Source: Pseudomonas sp. N40(2020) (GTDB lineage: Bacteria > Pseudomonadota > Gammaproteobacteria > Pseudomonadales > Pseudomonadaceae). From it: 64,000 nt of DNA. Made by a program: the position numbers and the translations under genes. Shown here piece by piece: positions 9,289-15,762 of the stretch. Positions within the stretch are counted from its first letter, which is position 1; each line of letters starts with the position of its first letter. The notes under the pieces are model-generated. The model was not told the DNA's origin, searched no databases, and saw only the letters and a list, made by a program, of their open reading frames with translations. The stretch covers positions 1 through 64,000 of the forward strand of contig NZ_JACSZV010000014.1 in the NCBI RefSeq assembly GCF_014472415.1, read 5' to 3'.

Positions 9289-9648
9289 TCACCCCGGCAA
9301 TTGCAAATTATCCAAGGCCCGATTCACCGCCAGTTCGCCCAACATGATCAACTGCGCAATCCCCAACAACGCCCGACGCTGCGACGCCGGTAACAGGCTG
9401 GCGACGTTCTGCGCGATGGTTTGGGCCGAAGCGAGTGTTTCACTGGCATCGATCAGCAGTTCTTCATTCTTGTGGTCCGCCGTCACCGCATACATCCCAC
9501 GGCTTTTACGTGGCGGCGGCGTGGAACCGGGCGGACAAAGGTAATGGTCGAGCGCGCGGTCTGCGGCTTCGTGGAGTTTTTTGGAATCGAGGGATTCGTA
9601 GGGGGAAACCGAGTCGGTTTCGGGCGGGTTGGGTGTTGGTTTGATCAT
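9289..9648 (-). CDS. DUF6124 family protein, copy A
   Basis: This is a 119-residue cytoplasmic protein of a family I know from multi-copy occurrence in Pseudomonas; its function is unknown. The start at 9648 (MIKPTPNPPETDSVSPYESLDSKKLHEAADRALDHYL) is fixed by AAGGAG seven bases upstream and by alignment with copy B at 11640-11999, from which it differs at 8 of 119 residues. The N-terminus is Pro-rich and the C-terminal helices (ALLGIAQLIMLGELAVNRALDNL) are amphipathic. The longer frame to 9777 runs through the RNA leader and is not coding. Translation is probably controlled by the structured leader at 9649-9876. Confidence 0.9.
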   Translation of the reverse strand: MIKPTPNPPETDSVSPYESLDSKKLHEAADRALDHYLCPPGSTPPPRKSRGMYAVTADHKNEELLIDASETLASAQTIAQNVASLLPASQRRALLGIAQLIMLGELAVNRALDNLQLPG

Positions 9649-9876
9649 GGTGAAACTCCTTGATGACTGGAGCCGCCACCGTTCGCGGTCAAACAAACAG
9701 GGTGGCAGCTGTACGCGGGTTGACCGACCGGACATCAAGGAATCCGGCACACCCGAAGGTGTCCCACGCACAGCCACCGCGACATGATTTCAGACAATGC
9801 CTGAACACGTGCAGAACGCTGGCGCGCCTTGATATTGGGCGGACGGTCAAATCCGATCGCTGATTCGTCAGCGACC
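9649..9876 (-). promoter_or_regulatory. Structured 5' leader RNA A with a loop complementary to its own Shine-Dalgarno
   Basis: Reading the minus strand 5' to 3', the leader holds these elements. A 7-bp hairpin with arms UCGCUGA and UCAGCGA lies at 9856-9873. A CGGA/UCCG hairpin (9840-9855) has the loop UUUGACCG. A UUCG tetraloop hairpin lies at 9749-9762. A hairpin at 9728-9747 has arms CCGGA/UCCGG, and its whole 10-nt loop UUCCUUGAUG pairs with CAUCAAGGAG at 9656-9665, the gene's own SD region. A central CGGUCAA lies at 9720-9726. A last stem (9672-9680 with 9701-9709) carries a second UUUGACCG loop. Comparison with leader B supports each pairing by compensatory change. Confidence 0.85.
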
Positions 9877-9881
9877 GCACC

Positions 9882-9910
9882 ACAATAGAACCCGCCCCCA
9901 AGGCGCACAA
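9882..9910 (-). promoter_or_regulatory. Promoter of DUF6124 copy A
   Basis: On the minus strand the -35 box TTGTGC (9905-9910), a 17-base spacer and the -10 box TATTGT (9882-9887) are visible. Both boxes and the spacing are conserved in copy B while the spacer sequence differs, which argues that these are the functional elements. The predicted transcript would begin near 9875, at the first hairpin. Confidence 0.7.
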
Positions 9911-10074
9911 GCCGGCGGATTCTGGCGTAGCTGTAGGCAAAGGCGCAAGGATATGTAGCCTGAGAGAGTGTCTGGAGATGTCTTTTTAAACGTTGGTGTT
10001 TATCGAGACCTAATGCGCCACCTCCCCCCTCAACTAGATCCGTCCCATTACCCGCAGTACCAACCTTCGAGCAC

Positions 10075-10791
10075 TCATAGCTGAGCATAGGCGGCTTCAA
10101 AATCATTGAGTGCTCGGTCCACTTTGTATCGAAGCATCAGCGATGCGGAAAGCTTCACCATTGCTTCAAACAAGACATGCCCTGATTGAATCTGGCATTG
10201 ACCAACACATTTACCGGCGTACTCGCCAGGTTCATACGCGTAAACAGTGTAAAAAACCCTGCCTGACTCCTCACGACTCAACCCCGCCGTGAGATGTGTG
10301 ACAGAGCTATCCGTCTCTGGGGGCTCAGGTCGTGAAAACTCCAAGACATCATCGAACGGAATGAACATCGCTGAAGCGGACATCACAAATAGACTCGCGA
10401 TATCTAACGCCTCCTCAACGCTTTTGAGCTCAGGCGTGGCGTACTCGTGCTCAAGAAAATTTCGCATATCGACAACTTTACGCAACAGACTTGGCGCCAA
10501 TAACCCAAGCGCCCTCACTCGCTCGATCTTCTTCGGCACGTTCCATCTAAGTGATGGATAGCCAAAAGAGATCAGCAGCTGATCAAGCTCACCGACAATG
10601 GCTCGTTTCACATTAGTCGTTGCGTTGACAAGCGCTGCCAATCCCCCCCGCTCAAAATCCTCTTCTGCCAAGGTCAAAAATTCTATTGGTGAAATTTTCA
10701 GATCCGTCATACCAAAATCACCACCGCCCAACGCCACTCCACTTTTGCTCATGTCAAATCCATGAGCGACGCAAAACTCTTTGATTTCCAT
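10075..10791 (-). CDS. HEPN-motif protein of unknown function
   Basis: This 238-residue soluble protein has a strong start (AGGAGGTGAG directly before ATG at 10791). I do not recognise a named family. Residues 60-135 look like a helical HEPN-type domain with the motif RNFLEH (R110 to H115, the Rx4H arrangement of HEPN ribonucleases), preceded by IERVRALGLLAPSLLRKVVDM. The C-terminal half is mixed alpha/beta with FYTVYAYEPGEYAGKCVGQCQ. HEPN proteins often act as RNases or sensors in defence and toxin systems, and the neighbourhood fits that, but no antitoxin or nucleotidyltransferase partner is adjacent. A non-catalytic DUF4145-like role remains possible. Confidence 0.6.
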   Translation of the reverse strand: MEIKEFCVAHGFDMSKSGVALGGGDFGMTDLKISPIEFLTLAEEDFERGGLAALVNATTNVKRAIVGELDQLLISFGYPSLRWNVPKKIERVRALGLLAPSLLRKVVDMRNFLEHEYATPELKSVEEALDIASLFVMSASAMFIPFDDVLEFSRPEPPETDSSVTHLTAGLSREESGRVFYTVYAYEPGEYAGKCVGQCQIQSGHVLFEAMVKLSASLMLRYKVDRALNDFEAAYAQL

Positions 10792-10908
10792 CTCACCTCC
10801 TGGCTAATTGACGGCTAACAGGCATACGTTGGAAATTAGTGTATCAGCGACAATTCAACTTATTCGGCCGATTTGAGTAGTTGGTCTGCGTGCCCTAGGT
10901 ATGCTCTT

Positions 10909-10923
10909 GGGGACGGATTTATT
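10909..10923. repeat. ggggacggatttatt motif
   Basis: This 15-base sequence is shared with the terminal repeats at 12437-12452 and, inverted, at 12599-12613. A shorter inverted form, tagatccgtccc, lies on the other side of the HEPN gene at 10035-10046. The rest of 10792-11092 shows no convincing gene. Confidence 0.6.
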
Positions 10924-11092
10924 CTTTCAGAAAATGAGTAGTCCCTAATTTCTCCGGGCGCGATGCCGAAAGCAGCGATAAGGTGGGCGGCGCTTGCCGA
11001 AGGCCAGGAAAGAACAATCACAATCCCCCGCAATCTTCCGCCGGGTATCCGGAGTTTTTGTCGAGTTAGAAATCGACTGAAGGAACTGTCAA

Positions 11093-11482
11093 ATGAAGGC
11101 TTCAACCCTCGTACTTGTCGCACTTTATTGCATGGGTATCAGCGCAGCGTTTGCCGATGGCTCACAGGCGCCGAACGACAAGCGTGGGCCAGCCGACATA
11201 GTCGTCGGTGAGCGTTTGGCTGCGGCCAAGTCGAAGCTCGTCAAGCAAGGATGGAAGCCGACGCGGATGCACACCACCGACGGTTATGAATACAGTGGCG
11301 TGGAGAAGGAGCTGGCTGCACGCAAGTTCTTCGAACTGGATACCTGCTCGTTTGATAGCTCGCGCTGCATCTTGTACTACTCGAAGAAAGGCGCTTGCCT
11401 GCGGGTCGATACCATCGGTGAGCAGTTCAATGACATGACGGTGACTCGATGGACCCGCGAGTGTCCTGAAGCGCCTCAATAA
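11093..11482 (+). CDS. Small exported protein of unknown function
   Basis: This is a 129-residue protein with a typical signal peptide (MKASTLVLVALYCMGISAAFADG, cleavage probable after AFA at about residue 21) and a Shine-Dalgarno AAGGA nine bases upstream. The mature part has cysteines in DTCSFDSSRCILYYSKKGACLRV and RECPEAPQ, suggesting disulphides in a periplasmic fold. The central GERLAAAKSKLVKQGWKP segment resembles the opening helix of small periplasmic proteins annotated only as hypothetical. It lies between the two DUF6124 copies on the opposite strand. I assign no function. Confidence 0.75.
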   Translation: MKASTLVLVALYCMGISAAFADGSQAPNDKRGPADIVVGERLAAAKSKLVKQGWKPTRMHTTDGYEYSGVEKELAARKFFELDTCSFDSSRCILYYSKKGACLRVDTIGEQFNDMTVTRWTRECPEAPQ

Positions 11483-11503
11483 CCACGTAAAACTTAACCG
11501 ACC

Positions 11504-11586
11504 CGCTCCCACAGGTTTCAGCGACGAACACAATGTCCGTGACCAACACAAAACCCTGTGGGAGCCAGCCTGCTGGCGATAGCGGA
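11504..11586. repeat. Paired inverted REP-like sequence
   Basis: ccgctcccacaggtttcagcg and its partner ctgtgggagccagcctgctggc share the spacer aacacaaaaccc with the element at 9143-9241. It lies downstream of both the exported protein gene and DUF6124 copy B. Confidence 0.65.
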
Positions 11587-11639
11587 TTATCAGGCAGCAG
11601 AAACAGCGTATCTGCCATCGCTGCCAGCCCTACTCCGCA

Positions 11640-11999
11640 TCACCCCGGCACTTGCAAATTATCCAACGCCCGATTCACCGCCAACTCACCCAGCATGATC
11701 AACTGCGCAATCCCCAACAACGCCTGCCGCTGCGACACCGGCAACAGGCTGGCGACGTTATGGGCAATGGTTTTGGCCGAAGCGAGTGTTTCACTGGCAT
11801 CGATCAGCAGTTCTTCATTTTTGTTGTCCGCCGTCACGGCATACATCCCACGGGTTTTACGTGGCAGCGGCGTAGAACCAGGCGGACAGAGGTAATGGTC
11901 GAGCGCGCGATCGGCGGCTTCGTGGAGTTTTTTTGAGTCGAGGGATTCGTAGGGGGAAACCGAGTCGGTTTCGGGCGGGTTGGGTGTTGGTTTGATCAT
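11640..11999 (-). CDS. DUF6124 family protein, copy B
   Basis: This is the second 119-residue DUF6124 protein (MIKPTPNPPETDSVSPYESLDSKKLHEAADRALDHYL), 93 percent identical by residue count to copy A. The ATG at 11999 is preceded by TTGGAGA at a normal distance. Differences from copy A are scattered conservative changes (for example Q to K, A to V, L to V), consistent with two functional paralogues rather than a decaying copy. Its leader at 12000-12228 sequesters its own ribosome binding site with a sequence different from copy A. The function is unknown. Confidence 0.9.
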   Translation of the reverse strand: MIKPTPNPPETDSVSPYESLDSKKLHEAADRALDHYLCPPGSTPLPRKTRGMYAVTADNKNEELLIDASETLASAKTIAHNVASLLPVSQRQALLGIAQLIMLGELAVNRALDNLQVPG

Positions 12000-12228
12000 G
12001 AGTGAATCTCCAAATCATAGAAAAGGAGCCATCATCTTTCGCTACCAAACGAAGGGGTGGTGGCCATACGAAGGTTGGTAGACCGGTGACTTGGAGAACC
12101 GGCGCGCCCGAAGACGCCCTGCGCATGGCCACCATAAATACACAGCCCCAAAAAGGCCTGTATCGGGTGACGCTCTGCGCCAAGTCTAAGCCGGGCTACC
12201 AAACCCGATCGCTGATTCGTCAGCGACC
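12000..12228 (-). promoter_or_regulatory. Structured 5' leader RNA B with a loop complementary to its own Shine-Dalgarno
   Basis: The order of elements is the same as in leader A. They are the UCGCUGA/UCAGCGA hairpin (12208-12226), a CGGG/CCCG hairpin (12192-12207) with the loop UUUGGUAG, a UUCG hairpin (12104-12117), a CCGGU/ACCGG hairpin (12083-12102), a central CUACCAA (12075-12081), and a last loop again reading UUUGGUAG (12042-12049). The 10-nt loop UCUCCAAGUC of the CCGGU/ACCGG hairpin pairs with GAUUUGGAGA at 12007-12016, the SD region. Every pairing partner has changed in step with the other. Confidence 0.85.
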
Positions 12229-12233
12229 GGACC

Positions 12234-12262
12234 ACAATAGAATCCAACCCAAAAGCGCACAA
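12234..12262 (-). promoter_or_regulatory. Promoter of DUF6124 copy B
   Basis: -35 TTGTGC (12257-12262), a 17-base spacer and -10 TATTGT (12234-12239) on the minus strand, as in copy A. The next 96 bases upstream (12263-12358) are 94/96 identical to those of copy A and contain no gene, so they may hold activator sites. Confidence 0.7.
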
Positions 12263-12436
12263 GCCGGCGGATTCTGGCGTAGCTGTAGGCAAAGGCGCAA
12301 GGATGTGTAGCCTGAGAGAGTGTCTGGAGATGTCTTTTTAAACGTTGGCGTTTATCGATGCCTCATTGCGTCACGTCGACCTAGATAGATCCGTCCCTTC
12401 GCCCTCCCTTTTCGACTCGTTAATATTTACAGTAAT

Positions 12437-12615
12437 GGGGACGGATTTATTTAGCGCAGAAGTTCGGCCGAATGGGTTCTTCCGTCATTTGCTGCGATCA
12501 TCGAAGTTGTAGATAGCCGGATCCCGTTTGTTGCTTGCGAATTCGAAACTGAGCCAGATGCCCCCAAACATCTCCGATTCGTAGCGGGATTCAGTGAAAA
12601 ATAAATCCGTCCTTT
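12437..12615. mobile_element. Possible small non-autonomous element with inverted ggggacggatttattt ends
   Basis: GGGGACGGATTTATTT at 12437-12452 is mirrored by AAAATAAATCCGTCC at 12599-12613, enclosing about 146 bases without a convincing gene. The same terminal motif appears as solo palindromes at 14689-14727 and 15488-15526 and as single arms at 10909-10923 and 12386-12397. I infer a MITE-like or REP-like family. No transposase is present. The remaining bases of 12359-12721 show nothing else. Confidence 0.5.
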
Positions 12616-12721
12616 TTTCGCACCTTTTTCGCTAAATTTACTATCATGAGCATCTAGCCTGCGTGGCACACTGCGAAAGTAGACGAAGCTGCACATTTGT
12701 TCATATGGAGATGGAAAGCGT

Positions 12722-13963
12722 ATGCCTAATAATGTTTGTCTAATAAACACGGTAATACCAAGCTCAAAAAAGCAAGCCACAATAAATCTCCACAATAGAA
12801 ATTTAATTATTACAGGTGTGAATGGCTGCGGTAAAACACAGTTCATTAATGGGCTTTTTGACTATCTATTCAAGCGTATTGATCAGCGGCAAAACGCCTC
12901 ACCCCAACAGTTCGAACAAAATTTCGACTCATACACTTATCAACTTAGCTTAATAAATGAAGCCGACCAAAATTATCAGTATTTTACCGCAGAAAAGGAA
13001 AACACTCGAAAGAAAATATTAGAAGCGAAGTCGCCCCCGGTAAACGTTGAGGACTTCGAGAAATTCACTATTGATTACCACAAGCAAAGCGCGGTGTTAC
13101 TGAAATTTGAAGCTACTCGCCAAGCGAGCATCAGACCGCCTAACGCCTCGAAGAGTACGGACGCTCTCAAGCAAGAAATACGCACAATTGGTGATGCATC
13201 GACACTTTTCGAGGAATACTTAGTAAGTCAGAAAACCGCCCAGGCGTTTGCCGAATCTCCTAACATAGGTAATAATCCGACGGAGGCAAAATCTATTAAG
13301 GAATGGTTTGAGAAACTTGAGAGGGACCTCAGAGAATTATTTGAAGACTCTAGTCTAGAACTGCACTTTGATTATACCCTTCAATCATTCCACATAAGAC
13401 AGCAAGGAAAGATGCCGTTTCGACTTCAGCAACTCTCCTCTGGATTCTCATCTATCCTCTCTATCTATGCGACCTTGCTTACAAAAATCCAGCTAAGTTC
13501 CTGTTCGATCGACGAGATCTACGGCGTGGTGCTTATCGATGAGATTGATGCACATCTTCATGTTTCTCTACAACGTAAAATCTTATCTTTTTTGACTAAA
13601 TCCTTTCCACACATCCAATTTATCGTTACAACACATTCGCCCTTTGTAGTTTCATCGGTCAGAGATGCTGTGATTTATGACCTATCAACTCTGGAGCAGG
13701 TCGAAGATCTCTCGATGTATTCCTATGAGTCAATTTTGTCAGGATTATTCAACACAGCACCAGTATCTGAAGTAATGAAAGAAATGATAATTGAAATGGG
13801 CGAAATCATGAAGTCTCCAGATGTGGACATCACCAAACTAGAACACTATGTCCGCGAGATTGGAGAACATGAACAGCATTTAGATAGTGAGTCAGCGTTT
13901 TTTGTCAAGAAAGCTCGACTAGCCATTAGTAAAAGCAAAAAGACAGGAGAATCTAATGTTTAA
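12722..13963 (+). CDS. Septu-like AAA/ABC-type ATPase (PtuA-like)
   Basis: This 413-residue ATPase of the SMC/ABC-like AAA class is found in defence systems. Visible motifs are Walker A GVNGCGKT (32-39), the signature LSSGFSS (238-244), Walker B VVLIDEIDAHLH (269-280) and the H-loop VTTHSPF (302-308). Residues 90-210 form the variable helical insert. It overlaps the next gene by eight bases, and that gene encodes an HNH nuclease, which is the PtuA-PtuB layout of Septu anti-phage systems, also seen with some retrons. No reverse transcriptase is nearby. The gene is clearly richer in A and T than the secretion genes around it, indicating transfer. The exact subtype is uncertain. Confidence 0.8.
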   Translation: MPNNVCLINTVIPSSKKQATINLHNRNLIITGVNGCGKTQFINGLFDYLFKRIDQRQNASPQQFEQNFDSYTYQLSLINEADQNYQYFTAEKENTRKKILEAKSPPVNVEDFEKFTIDYHKQSAVLLKFEATRQASIRPPNASKSTDALKQEIRTIGDASTLFEEYLVSQKTAQAFAESPNIGNNPTEAKSIKEWFEKLERDLRELFEDSSLELHFDYTLQSFHIRQQGKMPFRLQQLSSGFSSILSIYATLLTKIQLSSCSIDEIYGVVLIDEIDAHLHVSLQRKILSFLTKSFPHIQFIVTTHSPFVVSSVRDAVIYDLSTLEQVEDLSMYSYESILSGLFNTAPVSEVMKEMIIEMGEIMKSPDVDITKLEHYVREIGEHEQHLDSESAFFVKKARLAISKSKKTGESNV

Positions 13964-14615
13964 CACCCTAAGATCTCCTGAAGTTCCTCCTTCGCTCGCC
14001 GCAAGACAAAAGTATGACGGAAACGATGTATACACTGAGCTATGCAAAATTTTTCATGACAAGTGCTATATATGCGAAACAAAGGAGCCTCATGATATAA
14101 ATGTAGAGAATTTTCACCCTCACAAAGGAGATGAAACCAAAAAATTTGATTGGAATAATCTCTATTTAGCTTGCAGTAGGTGCAACAATATAAAGCTTGC
14201 AGAATTTGACGACATCATAGATTGCTGCGATACCGCGATAGACGTATCCCGGGCGATCAAACATATTCCGCCGACAACTCCTTATGCTAAAACCGTTCAG
14301 CTCGTGTCGATGTCCGATGAAGCTAAAATTGAATTAAGTACGCGACTCCTTGATCGGGTATACAATAGCGACCACACTGTAAATAAAAAAGTTTCAGGAG
14401 CCTTCTTGCGCCGCAAGGTTTTCGACCAGTACAACCTACTTTTAGACCAAATCAACTCTTATTATAACCCGGTAGCAACGGACGATGAAAAAACATTAAG
14501 CCTGGAGCGAATGAGAAAACTCATCCACGGATCTGCTCCTTATTCTGCTTTTATTCGGTGGTGTATTTTAGATGACAACGAACTCAGCGATTTACTTGTT
14601 GATTTCATGGACTAA
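13956..14615 (+). CDS. HNH endonuclease, Septu-like partner (PtuB-like)
   Basis: This 219-residue protein has a zinc-ribbon HNH nuclease core: C37 and C40 (CYIC), the catalytic stretch NVENFHPH (50-56), WNNL (66-69) and C73, C76 with the following NNIK. A helical C-terminal domain follows. It starts inside the ATPase gene with ggagaatctaATG-type spacing, so the pair is translationally coupled and likely forms a complex in which the ATPase gates DNA cleavage. Base composition is low in GC, like its partner. The assignment to Septu rests on this ATPase plus HNH pairing and protein sizes rather than on a database search. Confidence 0.8.
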   Translation: MFNTLRSPEVPPSLAARQKYDGNDVYTELCKIFHDKCYICETKEPHDINVENFHPHKGDETKKFDWNNLYLACSRCNNIKLAEFDDIIDCCDTAIDVSRAIKHIPPTTPYAKTVQLVSMSDEAKIELSTRLLDRVYNSDHTVNKKVSGAFLRRKVFDQYNLLLDQINSYYNPVATDDEKTLSLERMRKLIHGSAPYSAFIRWCILDDNELSDLLVDFMD

Positions 14616-14688
14616 TTATAACCAATATCAAACCATCCTATCTTGAGCCGACAAGAATTATGGAATTACTGTGACCGACGACAAAAAA

Positions 14689-14727
14689 GGGGACAGATCT
14701 ATTATTCAGAATAATAGACCCGTCCCC
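14689..14727. repeat. 39-base palindrome of the ggggac family
   Basis: The left arm GGGGACAGATCTATTATT and the right arm, read on the opposite strand, GGGGACGGGTCTATTATT, match at 16 of 18 positions around a central cag. It lies between the HNH gene and the next cargo gene. In RNA it forms a hairpin that could end transcription, since runs of A and T flank it on both sides. Confidence 0.75.
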
Positions 14728-14755
14728 ATTTTTATTTCTAGGATCAAAAATAAAT

Positions 14756-15478
14756 ATGCCGCTCCCCCTCTCATGCATTTTTTGTCACAGCAGTGAGAGC
14801 TCGTCAGTAGCCCACATTGTTCCTGAGTCGTTAGGTGGGAAAAATGCCCCGATAGGAAGACCGGGAGTTACCTGTGATCGCTGCAATCAATACTTTGGGC
14901 AAAAAGTTGAGTCCAAGGCGCTGCATAGCTTCCCATTTAACGGCTATCGCCTTCTGCAAGGAGTGCCCTCGAAGAAGGGACGCTTCGTTCGGATGGATAC
15001 CATGTTTGGCAAAGTGGAGGCATCCGGAGCGCCCGGAATCATTCAACTCGAACCGCGAAACGACGAACTGAAAAATCTAGTTAAAACTGGGCGGGTTTCC
15101 CAGTTTCATCTGATAGCCGAAGTCTCAGAACCACTCGCAGTGGTTCGTATGCTACTGAAAATTGGACTTGAGCAATTAGGTAAGCACTTTTATGACGTCG
15201 CAGTCTCGAGTCGGGTGGAAGAGGCTCGTGCTTTCGCTCGAAGACCGGGGAGAGGCGATAACTGGTGGTTTGTTCTTTGCACTAATCCAAGCGAGGTATT
15301 TGACACGAAAATTCAAGATGAAGTTTCCATTGAGATAAGGGAGCAAGAGGGGATACTCGTTTCCATCATGCATCTCCCTGGAGTTACAACTATAGTCCCG
15401 TTGGAAAAGCGAGCTATACCGCCAACTTCGGCAAGCCTGCTGGAGCCTCGCTATCGGATTATTCGAACTACGTGCTAA
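14756..15478 (+). CDS. Stand-alone HNH-type zinc-finger protein
   Basis: This 240-residue protein has an N-terminal HNH_5-like core: C7 and C10 (CIFC), the H20-centred segment AHIVPESLGG, and C40, C43, N44 (CDRCN). The remaining 190 residues are not recognised. They contain a helical segment LAVVRMLLKIGLEQLGKHF. The start codon at 14756 follows an AT-rich stretch with no clear Shine-Dalgarno. It stands alone between two ggggac palindromes, so it looks like a single-gene cassette. A nuclease role in phage defence is plausible. A structural zinc-finger role cannot be excluded. Confidence 0.65.
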   Translation: MPLPLSCIFCHSSESSSVAHIVPESLGGKNAPIGRPGVTCDRCNQYFGQKVESKALHSFPFNGYRLLQGVPSKKGRFVRMDTMFGKVEASGAPGIIQLEPRNDELKNLVKTGRVSQFHLIAEVSEPLAVVRMLLKIGLEQLGKHFYDVAVSSRVEEARAFARRPGRGDNWWFVLCTNPSEVFDTKIQDEVSIEIREQEGILVSIMHLPGVTTIVPLEKRAIPPTSASLLEPRYRIIRTTC

Positions 15479-15487
15479 TGAGCGAAA

Positions 15488-15526
15488 GGGGGACTGATTT
15501 ATTTCTGAGCAAAATAAATCAGCCCT
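15488..15526. repeat. Palindrome of the ggggac family
   Basis: GGGGACTGATTTATTT (15489-15504) is followed by AAATAAATCAG (15512-15522), giving 11 perfect paired bases around ctgagca. It lies ten bases after the preceding stop codon and may also serve as that gene's transcript end. Confidence 0.75.
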
Positions 15527-15568
15527 CCCTTACTTCCAATTATTCTCCCCACTCTCATTATTTTAAGG

Positions 15569-15700
15569 TCATTCACCCTTTTTGTGTTTATGAACTTCCA
15601 GATCAGGATGTTTGGGTTTGTTTTCTTCAGTAACACGACGGCGCTGGTCCTTTTTGCCGGTGGATTCAGCGATCGGTTTGGGGCCGGGTTTAATACTCAT
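15569..15700 (-). CDS. Small basic protein of unknown function
   Basis: This is a 43-residue protein (MSIKPGPKPIAESTGKKDQRR...) with an excellent Shine-Dalgarno AAGGAG eight to nine bases before the ATG at 15700. The composition is strongly Lys/Arg/Pro/His-rich with no hydrophobic core, so it is probably disordered and may bind nucleic acid. It is downstream of the TIR gene on the same strand, 62 bases away. I know of small hypothetical proteins of this kind in Pseudomonas but no function. Confidence 0.55.
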   Translation of the reverse strand: MSIKPGPKPIAESTGKKDQRRRVTEENKPKHPDLEVHKHKKGE

Positions 15701-15762
15701 GTGTTCAACTCCTTCGATTGATAACGTGCCTGTAAGTGATGCCGCACGCATGGACAGTGAGG

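Larger units (their letters stand above)
9289..10006. repeat. Long direct repeat, copy A (gene, leader, promoter, upstream block)
   Basis: This segment recurs as 11640-12358 in the same orientation. The gene is nearly identical. The leader is strongly diverged with structure kept. The promoter boxes are identical. The 96 bases upstream of the promoter (9911-10006 against 12263-12358) differ at only two positions. Confidence 0.9.

Noticed and set aside
10860..11123. 87-codon frame on the minus strand before the small exported protein gene
   Set aside because: It overlaps the start region of a better supported gene, runs through a ggggac motif and has no Shine-Dalgarno.
12451..12846. 131-codon minus-strand frame across the possible small element
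   Set aside because: It overlaps the start of the ATPase gene and spans the inverted repeats. It may contain a gene remnant, but I could not identify one.
12722..14615. Retron with Septu-type effectors
   Set aside because: No reverse transcriptase gene or msr/msd-like RNA lies nearby. The pair stands alone.
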